Shown in pieces: positions 13,101 to 20,628 of a stretch of DNA of 64,000 nucleotides. Made by a program: the position numbers and the translations under genes. Source of the DNA: Panopea generosa (Eukaryota > Mollusca > Bivalvia > Adapedonta > Hiatellidae); contig CM055895.1 in assembly GCA_029582155.1 (NCBI GenBank), forward strand, positions 21,741,171 to 21,805,170. The letters are read 5' to 3'. Positions within the stretch are counted from its first letter, which is position 1; the number at the start of each line of letters is the position of its first letter. The notes under the pieces are model-generated. The model did not search any database, was not told where the DNA came from, and was given only the letters and a program-made list of their open reading frames with translations.

Positions 13101-16100
13101 TGATTAAATATTTAGTGTCATTTTTATGTTAACCTAGCCACTGTTTCCCGGGATCCTGAAGGGTTAACCAGAACTCGAGCACACCCCATTTTCCGCAAGT
13201 AACTGATAACTTTCTTACTTGAATCAACAGTGACAGACGAATAATTATTAGACACAATGTTGTATATTAATCATCACGGAGACTGTTGCGAGGCGGTGAT
13301 TCAAACTCATGACCCCTGGATTGATAGTCAGACGCGTAACCAACTGAGCTAATCGGGCCCCGACTCCCGAGTATGAAGTTCTACAATTAACATAATGCTC
13401 TATATAGGATATTATATGATGAGTAATTATACTTGTATAAATCATACCTGTGTGATGCCTGTCAGTTCTGTACAGAATCTACTGAGAATAGGCTGTTCTT
13501 GTGGCTGAACATAATAGTGGAATTCACTGATTACCTCACCTGTTAAAGTGTGCAATAGTACTGCTGGAAACTCAACTGAAAAATAGTTGACCGCGTTATT
13601 CTACCTCAAACGGTATATACTGCATAACTAACACTTTTAAAACATTTTATGGCGCCGGCACAAAATCTTCATTAATGAAGGAGTGTTGTATTTTGAAGAA
13701 GAAGAAGATTAATGTCCTATCCGCTACATTAATGATTTTATAAGGAGTTGTGGTGGTCTAGTGGCTAGCATGTGTATTTCAAGATCCAGAGATCCATGGT
13801 TCGATTGCTGGTGGGACTGCATACAGGTTTTTCAAAAGCACTCCAACAGTGCCCATTTGGGCATTGCCACAAGGTACTGTAAAAGCATGAAATCCTTCGG
13901 AGTGGATTTAAAACAGCTGGTCCTGTGTACAGGGAGTGTCATAACCAGTGTACATAAAATATCTCTCTTGACTTCTATGTCAACTAGAAATATCACTGAA
14001 AGTTATGAATAACCCCAGATGGTGCCTTGACAAAGTTGTTGCACCCTTTTGCTTCCTGCTTTTACATAATGAATCAATTAGAGTAACCAATCACTTTTGT
14101 GAAGTGTCACTGAATTCCAGCCAATGGTTGCCGAGAAACAGTGATTTCAAAAATATGTTTGAAAAATACAAAGGGCCATAACTCATTGAAAAATTATTAA
14201 GACGCAACATGCAGATGATATACATAACTAGGCTTGGTACCAATCTCTCTTATGAAGTTCACTGAATTCCAGCCCACGGTTGCCGAGAAATAGCAATCAC
14301 AAAAAAAATGTCTGAAAAATTCAAAGTGGTCATATTTGTATCTGGGGGTATAATGAGTGATTCAAATGTCACTAAACCTCCCTCGGAAACGAGGCCTGTT
14401 AAGATATCCAAAAGGTGGTATAACAGTTATCACAGATAGATATGCTTTTTATTATGCTAATATGCTTTCATAAAAACTGGTTTTATATACCATTAGGTCA
14501 CACTACACCGCTGAGTTTTGAGTATGTTCTATTTGTGCTTCCACTCACTGTAAAAAAGAAAATTCACATGGAAAAGTTTGTTTTTTTCTGTAGCAGGAAT
14601 ATGTCCACTCATACGTAAATTGCTCTTAAATACATATCCATCTGTTAAAATGAAATGGAAGTCACTCTTATAACATCAGTGATGTCTAATTGCAGTATAT
14701 TGTATGCTAGTCTTTGCTCTATTCATCTGCAGTTAAAAAATCACAAAATCCATACACCATTTTGAAAATATTTTAAACCAAATCACATAGGACACAAAAA
14801 AAGGGATGCAACTCTGTAGTGAGACGTTAAATAGAGGTACAATCAACAGACAGGGTGATAAGTTTTTTTTTATTAACACATATACCGGTATGCATCAACA
14901 ACAAATCTACAAAAGATAGTATGTTTAGGAATGATAAATTGATATAGACAGTAAACAAAAGTTCTCCCAAAGTTGAACTATTGAAATTCTTATAGACTTT
15001 GAAATGATTATGGTTTAATGCCATTTCAACATATAACAGGTCATATTATGACATCCAGTTGTATGGGTGGAGGAACAACTCAATGCCTAATGCACAACTA
15101 CTGTCTTTCTGTGAGTAACTGGAGAAGTCTCACATAAAGTGTTTGGACTAACTGAGCTCAAACCGACAACCTCAGCAGTGCCAGGTAAATGATCTTGAGA
15201 CAGCACCTTGTGCCCTAACAGAATCAAAGGAACAGTAGATTGGACCAATGCAGGTCACATTACTGATGTTCATCTAGTATAGGTAGCAAGCACTAGGGTA
15301 AGAGCACCTTCAACACATTTTCAAGTGCTGTGTAAGGCACTCATTGAAATATATTTTACTAGTAAAACTTGTATTAATCAGTTGAAGTAATTGTATTTAG
15401 TTTGTTTCATTTTAGACATTAAAATGAGAAAAGACATGCAAAGAAATATAATGATTTAGAGGAAAGTAAGCTTTTGCAAAGTGGAATACCATTTCTGATA
15501 GTCAAGTGCTGGGGTGCCCCTGTGCTTAAATGACCTGTGGAGAAGTCAGGTCAGGAGTTTAATAGTACTTCCATCGGTTATATGTTGATGTCTTCTTGAA
15601 ACAGTAATCTTTATTACTTACTTACTGTCACACTGTAAAATAACCTCCTAACCTAATATACCTTAAACTTATATTACCAGATTTGAATAAGCATGGTAAA
15701 GGTCAACAATCCAAATGTATATATCCTGTATAAAATAAAAATATTACGAAATGGCTACATACTAACATAATAAGGTCAGAAAAAAAAACACACCTGTGTT
15801 TAGGGTTACCCACCCGACCCTAACATGTTTATTATGCAACTTCAAAATATAAAAATACGAAAAACTGTGAAATGAATCTGCTTAATGGGTCAACAAAATT
15901 ATATTTTAATTGTTCCTTGTTGATTAACTATAATCTTTTTTTTTCATTGAATAACAAAACAAGTTAAAATCAATTATTACGACATATTCTCCATGAAATA
16001 AAAATTAGAAAAGTTCCTACCTATCTACCATATTTGTTTTTGGTCAAGTAATCCTGAACACAGGTATTCTTTTTTCTGGCCTAATGATACCTAATATCTA

Positions 16101-19100
16101 TCTTGTTGTGGCCTCTAGAGACTAACCACTTGCTTTGCAAAACAGTGATAATTAAACCTGTCTTAAGCAGCCAGTAAAGCGAAGGAGCAAAATTAACATT
16201 TTAAGGCAGGTTGTTGCTTAATACTGGTTAATAAGCTCTGAAAGCATATACAGTCAAACCTGTCTAAAGCAGCCAGTCAAGGGAAGGAGCAAAATTGGCC
16301 TTTGAAGTCAGGTAATTGCTCAATACAGGTTATTTTGCTCTGAAAGCATAGAAATGGGAAATTGAAAATGTGGCTGCTTAACAGAGGTGAGCTCTTACAT
16401 AAGTTTGACTGTAAATGGGAAATAGCAAATATGACTGCTTAAGACAATTGGCTGAATAATAGAGGTGGCCGCTTATACAGGTTTAACTGTAATTAAAGTC
16501 AAAGTTAACCAATTTAACACCATGACTATTGAATGATTGATTGAATATTTAGTATCCTTTTTATGCCATGGAGGGATAACAGAAGATCAGTTAACCTAAC
16601 CACTGTTTCCGAGGATCCTTACTAATGATTATGTATATTATATCAACTGTCACTCACTGATTTCTTGAGTTCTAAACTTTCCATCTTGCCAACATGTGGA
16701 CTCAAAATCGATTACTATCAGGTATTTGAAAGGCTGGTCTGCAAATAAAACACGATGTTACGCAAATATAACAATGATGCTACTGATGATTTCATTTAAA
16801 ACTAACTTATTTTAGCTTGATTATGAAAATAAATACACAGCTTTTGCAAATCACACTAAATAGTGGAAGTGTTTTCTTGAGAGACCATTATGTCAACTTT
16901 GGGATCAAGTCTGCAACCTCTGACATGAGCAGCAAACACCTGCATCACACCCAGCTTACCATTCTTTGTACTCTGACATTCGTCTCCATCAATCAAAATA
17001 CTAATACATGATATTTTACCTTTTTTCAAAATTCCCCGTATCACAACTAATGTTTGAAAATAATGCTTTTATACCTCTCTGAAACAACTTGTAAAATGTA
17101 AGGCCATTATAAATTAATTGCTACATTATCATCCAAATTTTTCTTAAAAACGGGGAGGGCGTGAGGATTTTATTTTTTATTTTTAGAACTTTTGATGTTT
17201 AATAATTAAAAAAAAATATTTTTTTTATGAGATTAAAAATGGTCAGAGCAGCATGAAAATTAGGTGGCGGGCGGGGATGATAATCTAGCAATTAATTTTA
17301 TTTTGACCTTATCACAAGTGTATTATATAACTAAAATAAATACACACACACACAAATTACTAATAATAGTGCATGTTACAGTTGTTTTGTTATAATATAT
17401 GAATATAATAACTGATTACTGTGTGTGTGTACACGTTTATTTACCAGGTATCCAAAATACTATAAAAAGGCCCTGGAAGTTATACACCATGCTGGTATAA
17501 CAAGCACAGATAAGGCATGTAATACAGATTAAGCAAAGAAGAAATTATTCCAAATTACTGTGATCACATTTAGTGAAAATATACCAACACATACCTGAGG
17601 AACATTTTATTCTTCCGTTGTTTGAAGCACCTGAACAAGAGAGCGTTCTCTTTCTTAATAAACCAAGTTCCCTGTAGAAATAAATGTAATTGATAATACA
17701 TAAAACATACAGCCAAATACTGTTGTGTAAAAATTACAACGTCTAATCTAAATATAGTCTATCAGCATTTCCAGAACTGCATGTTGTACAATCAGAAATT
17801 ATAAAAATAAAGTAAATTGTATATTGTATCTGTATAAATTCAGAGCTTTTTTCCTGGAAATTGGGAAGAGTCACAAGCCATGAAAATTGAGAAAAAACAG
17901 TGGGATCAAGGGGAATTTTTTAATTTTTTTTAAAGCCCCAACTGCATAAAAGCCGCAAGACAGCTCTGAAGCAGTTTTTATATAATTCAATATGTACATG
18001 ATTCAAATCAGAGAACTCCTTTTACAAAAGTTCACAGTCATCAGTGCATTGTTTGTGTTATAATGTTGCATACTACTAAATTATTGTTAATACTTTTAAA
18101 TGGCAAATAAAATAATTTGTTTGTTATAATTATACAGTTTGAAAAAAAATCTATCTCCAACTGCCAAAATTTTGAAATGCGAGGGAGATGCACTCTATAC
18201 ACATGGATCTGTGTTAATTCACCATCATTAGATAGCCTAGTGTAGTGGTAATATTTGAGTCTCCTCTTACAAATATTTACTACCCTGGCAGTAAAAGTTG
18301 GAGGTTTAGGCTGTGGCAAACTGGAAAATAAAGTGCAACACTGTTAAGTTTATGTTCCAACCATTAACTATCAGACATAACAGTAAAACTTCATAGTCAA
18401 TGGGTTTTTATCCCCTAAATGTAAGAAAAATATCATTTTTGTATTTCTCTGCCTTAAATGGGGAAAAACATAATTTTCAACTGGGAATAGCTGAATACTG
18501 ACCTTTCTAATAAGGTAAAAAAAGTTGTAAAAATAAAAAGCTATACAATTAATATTTAATTATTTTTCTCCACGGATACATTAAAAATGTATGCTGCATG
18601 TTACTGGTATGCTGAGTGAAAATTCATACAATAATTTTGTATTATATGTATTCAAACAACTGTAAATTAAAATTAAATTTGTGTTATGGGCAATCCGGCC
18701 CCACGCAAATCCAGCCCCGCTACCAATACGGCCCCTAGACAAAACGTCCTTGGTTAATCCGGCCCCATTTAACATGGTCAATCCGGCCCCACTTTTGTTT
18801 TATAAATTATAGCATTTATTTTTTGGTATTTCTAATTAAAAAAGTAATATACTGAATAGTTATTATATAATTTGAAATGCACATAATAATTACTGTGGGA
18901 TTGTTATTGAAAAAATGACTGGTAACGGGAATTACATAGTACACATATTAGTACTCGCTACATATCCATTGTATAGACATGTTAATTTGTTTACATGATG
19001 AGCGACCAAAGTATTAGGTCTACCTTTAATTAACGAAAAGCGGTACATTTTTAATTTACAGTTTTTAAATATCAAAAGAGATGTTTTACTAAATGCAAAT

Positions 19101-20264
19101 TGATTTACATTGTGTCTATTTATTTGTTTGCATATTGCCCGACATAAATAATCAAGATTAGTTTTAAATCAAACGGAAATTGATTCCATTATTCTAATAA
19201 CTGGGATGTATGAAAAACATGTTTATTTGTTTGCACAATGTGCGACGTCTGTATTGGCATTTAGATATTTGTAATCAAACACAAACTGATTTTCATTGTT
19301 ACGTTTTCGGTTTAATCGTTTAAACAATACGCTTTCAATCAAACGTAAATTGTTTTCCTTGTTCAAATAATTGTTGTAATTGTTTGCACAATGTACGACC
19401 CGAGTAATCAAGTTTACCTTTAATTTTTAAAAACCATTAACTTAATTTTTTAAACATTAAAAAACCCGTATACTTGTTATTACAATGTGCGACACAAATA
19501 TCAAGTTTAACGCTACCATGTTTATTTCATGAATATTTTAATGATTAATAATTGCATCATATACTTTATGTATCTAATAATTGTTATGTATGTAATAATA
19601 TAATAATTAACACTGATATTGCTATATAAAATAGAAATAAAAAGTGGGGCCGGATTGACCATGCTAAATGGGGCCAGATTGTCCAGGGGCCGGATTCTCC
19701 ATTGGCTGTTTTGGAGTGGGGCCGGATTGTCCAGGTTCCTTAAATATCATATTATCTTGTATCTTGTACCGGAGTGAAAAATTAGAATGAGCGTTGATAT
19801 GGACGTAGCCTTACTATACATACTTCGAAAATTACATTGTTTGTGTCAATATTCAAATTACAATTGGAAAATGTAAATATTATTTTAAGTTGGCTAGACC
19901 AAGGACCTAAAGGGAACTGATAGGAAACTTCTCTCTTCTAAATTAATGATTATAAAAATACCATGCGAAAAATATATAATTTGGAAAATTAATCGTTAAA
20001 ATTTCACAGGCAAAGAGACATATAATATATATAAATACGTCACTGATTATACCTTGCAAGTTGCTTAGTACTGTAGTTTCCATCCTCTGAAAATATCTAA
20101 AAACAGCACAATACCTAGACTTGATCTATATTTTTGGTTTTACTTTTTAGGGATAAATACTGATAGGTCAGTGTTCTTCTAATTATCTATTATACAAGAG
20201 ACATATAATATATATAAATACATCACTAATTGTACCTTGCAAGTTGCTTAGTAGTTTTCATCAT
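5903..20264 (-). CDS. ERI2: ERI2-like 3'-5' exonuclease with GRF zinc finger (whole gene, 9 coding exons)
   Basis: The spliced product is 669 residues. Residues 40-245 form a DEDDh exonuclease domain of the ERI1/3'hExo type: Exo I D46-F-E48-S-T, Exo II D158 in WDLG, Exo III H215 and D220 in REHSGVDDARN. All four acidic residues and the histidine are present. A long Lys/Ser/Pro-rich, probably disordered region follows. A GRF zinc finger (C574, C576, C599, C611) lies near the C-terminus; this finger class binds nucleic acid in several repair and RNA proteins. Domain order, the short N-terminus and phrases such as YECKRKQLLKP and TPPLCKCGRRSKR match vertebrate ERI2 (EXOD1) closely. ERI-family enzymes trim 3' ends of structured or small RNAs, but the substrate here is not visible. 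Coding exons lie at 20264-20236, 17671-17595, 16738-16658, 13575-13448, 12485-12335, 11367-11267, 10497-10416, 8297-8212 and 7177-5903. All have AG/GT borders and matching phases. Confidence 0.92.
7178..8211 (-). other. ERI2: ERI2 intron 8
   Basis: The donor is AAG then GTTACT, phase 0. The intron is AT-rich and holds one MITE (7746-8082). I see no further exon. Confidence 0.75.
7746..8082. mobile_element. MITE, family 1 copy 1
   Basis: The inverted ends begin GGCCAGAAAAAA with ACCTAATGTTAAGTG and close with AAACATAGGT then TTTTTTTGCC. The core contains AATTATTACGACATTTTC and TCCATGAAATAAAAATTAG. The same core and ends recur at 15774-16081, also inside an ERI2 intron. There is no coding capacity. 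Confidence 0.6.
8212..8297 (-). CDS. ERI2: ERI2 exon 8 (end of Exo III)
   Basis: Encodes GVDDARNTAKLAYRMIKDGC and the following ILKVTKTLK. It contains catalytic D220 and the helix that closes the exonuclease fold. The acceptor is AATTTCAG. A split glycine codon joins it to exon 7. Confidence 0.93.
8911..10173. repeat. 31-bp minisatellite in ERI2 intron 7 (about 40 units)
   Basis: The unit is about 31 bp: GTGCAGTAGATGGACAAAGA followed by GTGGGGCAATA. Because 31 is not a multiple of three, the protein period is 31 codons, and three minus-strand frames stay open for over 400 codons; these are not genes. Variation between units (GGGG/GAGG, CAATA/CGATA, GCAG/GTAG) forms higher-order blocks, for example a block around 9100-9240 that recurs around 9580-9700. 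The right end runs directly into a SINE-like sequence. Confidence 0.95.
10171..10365 (+). mobile_element. tRNA-derived SINE remnant (family A)
   Basis: The B-box-like text GGTTGTGGGTTCAATCTCC is followed by GACCAGACCACCTCTCAAAA, a CTTGGCTCTGAACT region and an A-rich tail near 10351-10363. Better copies of the family lie at 43510-43700, 60440-60600 and 63061-63250. The expected SINE head is replaced by the 31-bp array, whose last unit leads straight into AGTGTGTTGGCC. Confidence 0.6.
10416..10497 (-). CDS. ERI2: ERI2 exon 7 (Exo III histidine)
   Basis: Encodes KFYDRKPNGLNGALQDLCIQ then FEGREHS. H215 is the general-base position of DEDDh enzymes. The NGLNGALQ stretch corresponds to the conserved GLSGAL of the family. 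Borders are TTTTCAG and GTAAAC. Confidence 0.93.
11267..11367 (-). CDS. ERI2: ERI2 exon 6 (Exo II)
   Basis: Encodes WDLGVCLQYECKRKQLLKPP and the following QLNSWIDLRATYR. D158 in WDLG is the Exo II metal ligand. The donor is a perfect GTAAGT. The match to vertebrate ERI2 is nearly continuous. Confidence 0.94.
11930..12125 (+). mobile_element. tRNA-derived SINE (family B)
   Basis: The A-box-like text TGGTCCAATGGTAGAGCATC and B-box-like GGGGGTTCGATCCTCTG are followed by a tRNA-unrelated body (AATGCTGGTTCTGCCCAGGA) and the tail GAAGTAAAATAAATAAG. Related copies are at 46490-46680 and 47200-47370. It has no clean acceptor stem, so it is not a functional tRNA gene. Confidence 0.65.
12335..12485 (-). 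CDS. ERI2: ERI2 exon 5
   Basis: Encodes DRVDDGIPVNLCLRKFTHWL followed by DKLHREKGVV and ending TWS, between Exo I and Exo II. The exon is longer in loops than in structure and is the least conserved part of the domain. Acceptor TTTCAG, donor GTATAA. Confidence 0.9.
13093..13364 (-). mobile_element. tRNA-derived SINE (family C)
   Basis: On the minus strand the head reads GGCCCGATTAGCTCAGTTGG, then a B box GGGTCATGAGTTTGAATCAC. The body includes AGTTACTTGCGGAAAATGG and GGGTTAACCTTCAGG, and it ends in the tail AATATTTAATCAATTAAT. A better copy sits at 50951-51251 and a fragment at 16520-16620. Confidence 0.7.
13448..13575 (-). CDS. ERI2: ERI2 exon 4
   Basis: Encodes EFPAVLLHTLTGEVISEFHY followed by YVQPQEQPIL and ending ELTGITQ. 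This is the strand after Exo I and the YVQP-E-P-LS signature of the ERI family. The split isoleucine codon and all borders fit. Confidence 0.94.
13740..14030 (+). mobile_element. tRNA-derived SINE (family D)
   Basis: The head is GTGGTGGTCTAGTGGCTAGC with a B box CATGGTTCGATTGCTGG. The body contains CACTCCAACAGTGCCCAT, AAGGTACTGTAAAAGCATG and GTGTCATAACCAGTGTACAT. A second copy with the same body lies at 43218-43460. Confidence 0.6.
15774..16081. mobile_element. MITE, family 1 copy 2
   Basis: The inverted ends are GGTCAGAAAAAAAAACACAC with CTGTGTTTAGGGTTAC on the left, and GTAATCCTGAACACAGGT then TTTTTTCTGGCC on the right. It is flanked by TAA on both sides, compatible with a 3-bp TWA target duplication as made by PIF/Harbinger-type transposases. 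That family placement is inference. Confidence 0.65.
16150..16495. mobile_element. MITE with ACAGTCAAACCTGT-type inverted ends
   Basis: From 16251 the left end reads ACAGTCAAACCTGTCTAAAG then CAGCCA. The right end reads TGGCCGCTTATACAGGTTTA then ACTGTA, its imperfect complement. A partial extra left end lies at 16155. The interior repeats GAAGGAGCAAAATT and GCTCTGAAAGCATA. Confidence 0.6.
16520..16620 (-). mobile_element. SINE family C fragment
   Basis: Shares GATTGAATATTTAGTATC and AGTTAACCTAACCACTGTTT with the tail half of the copy at 50951-51251. The tRNA head is missing, consistent with a 5'-truncated retroposed copy lying close to ERI2 exon 3. Confidence 0.55.
16658..16738 (-). CDS. ERI2: ERI2 exon 3 (Exo I, DFES)
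   Basis: Encodes QPFKYLIVIDFESTCWQDGK then FRTQEI. D46 and E48 bind the catalytic metal ions. The exon begins within a split codon (G|AC) and ends within another (A|TT), both agreeing with the neighbouring exons. Confidence 0.95.
16810..16960 (-). mobile_element. SINE family A, decayed copy
   Basis: The left end ATTTTAGCTTGATTATGA and the right part GATCAAGTCTGCAACCTCTG match the minus-strand copy at 63061-63250, with the middle diverged. Confidence 0.45.
17100..17310. mobile_element. MITE, family 2 copy 1
   Basis: The left end (AAGGCCATTATAAATTAATT, GCTACATTATCATCC) and right end (GGATGATAATCTAGCAATTA, ATTTTATTTTGACCTT) are about 35-bp imperfect complements. The core has GAGCAGCATGAAAATTAGG. 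A second copy lies at 56690-56945 in REXO5 intron 11. Confidence 0.6.
17595..17671 (-). CDS. ERI2: ERI2 exon 2 (N-terminal linker)
   Basis: In the frame imposed by exon 3 it encodes ELGLLRKRTLSCSGASNNGR then IKCSS. It corresponds to the basic QLGLIRRK segment near the start of vertebrate ERI2. Acceptor TTTCTACAG, donor GTATGT. Confidence 0.85.
18080..18310 (-). repeat. Dispersed AT-rich repeat related to 34400-34650
   Basis: CAGTTTGAAAAA, ACTGCCAAAATTTTGAAAT and CGAGG followed by GGTAATATT have counterparts in the same order at 34460-34620. Both copies can be read as short minus-strand frames, but neither has a start context or a known motif. It may be an old transposon fragment. Confidence 0.35.
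18688..19735. mobile_element. Inverted-repeat element with GGGGCCGGATT ends and internal subrepeats
   Basis: About 110 bp at each end are complementary. A 24-bp block starting CATGGTCAATCCGGCC at 18773 has an exact inverted partner ending at 19664. The motif ATCCGGCCCC recurs three or more times on the left, and its complement three times on the right. The AT-rich interior has about five degenerate subrepeats around GCACAATGTGCGAC (near 19000, 19136, 19234, 19386, 19484). There is no transposase frame, so it would be non-autonomous. It lies in ERI2 intron 1. Confidence 0.7.
20053..20086 (-). pseudogene. Duplicated relic of ERI2 first coding exon
   Basis: This is a diverged copy of the start exon, 183 bp away, inside a tandem duplication. 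Both copies share ACTAAGCAACTTGCAAG and a GT donor. This copy has five extra bases, which put its ATG out of frame with exon 2, and it has an upstream AG preceded by a T-rich stretch. It could be an alternative 5' exon, but a decayed duplicate is simpler. Confidence 0.55.
20236..20264 (-). CDS. ERI2: ERI2 exon 1 (start)
   Basis: Encodes MMKTTKQLA plus two bases of an arginine codon, and joins in frame to ELGLLRK in exon 2. The resulting start resembles the ATKRLARQLG start of human ERI2. The donor is AAG then GTACAA. The choice over the relic copy rests on the in-frame ATG and phase. Confidence 0.75.
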
Positions 20265-20535
20265 CTTAAAATACTGCAAATATCTAAAATCAACACTACA
20301 TCCCTGACTACATCTTTTTCATAAAAATTAAATTTACCGCTCGCTGAATAAAACAAAGATCTTCCAAATGGTCTGCAATCACTGTCGTACAGAAGGAATA
20401 TATTACTTGTTCATTGATTTTCTTATATGAAGTCAAGCGTTCAATAAGCACGATATATCAAAAATGGCTGCGCCCATGAAAGTAATATGTTATCAGAATA
20501 AAAAGCGTGAATAGTATGTTTATTTAAACTAAAGC
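20265..20535. promoter_or_regulatory. Shared bidirectional promoter of ERI2 and REXO5
   Basis: Only 271 bp separate the two divergent start codons, so both transcripts must start in or next to this interval. The sequence AAAATGGCTGCGCCC at 20461 is close to the YY1 consensus (AAGATGGCGGC), which is common in TATA-less promoters of housekeeping genes. No TATA box at a fixed position is evident. Start sites are not visible from sequence alone. Confidence 0.7.
20464..20514 (+). other. Possible upstream ORF in the REXO5 leader
   Basis: ATG GCT GCG CCC opens a 16-codon frame ending in TAG 21 bases before the REXO5 start. If transcription starts upstream of it, it could lower REXO5 translation. 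It overlaps the YY1-like motif, so the ATG may be a DNA-binding site instead. Confidence 0.35.
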
Positions 20536-20628
20536 ATGTCGTCAAAAAGTGATCGTAGGTTGGAAGCTAAAAAGAGGAAAGCTGTTGCATTTCTTGAATT
20601 AATCAAATCGGAACAGTCGTTGAAAAAG
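20536..20628 (+). CDS. REXO5: REXO5 exon 1 (start)
   Basis: Encodes MSSKSDRRLEAKKRKAVAFL then ELIKSEQSLKK. It is basic and helical in character, like a nuclear-targeting N-terminus. The donor is AAG then GTAAAA, phase 0, and the next exon also starts in phase 0. It is assigned by position in the shared promoter and by phase, not by homology. Confidence 0.72.
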
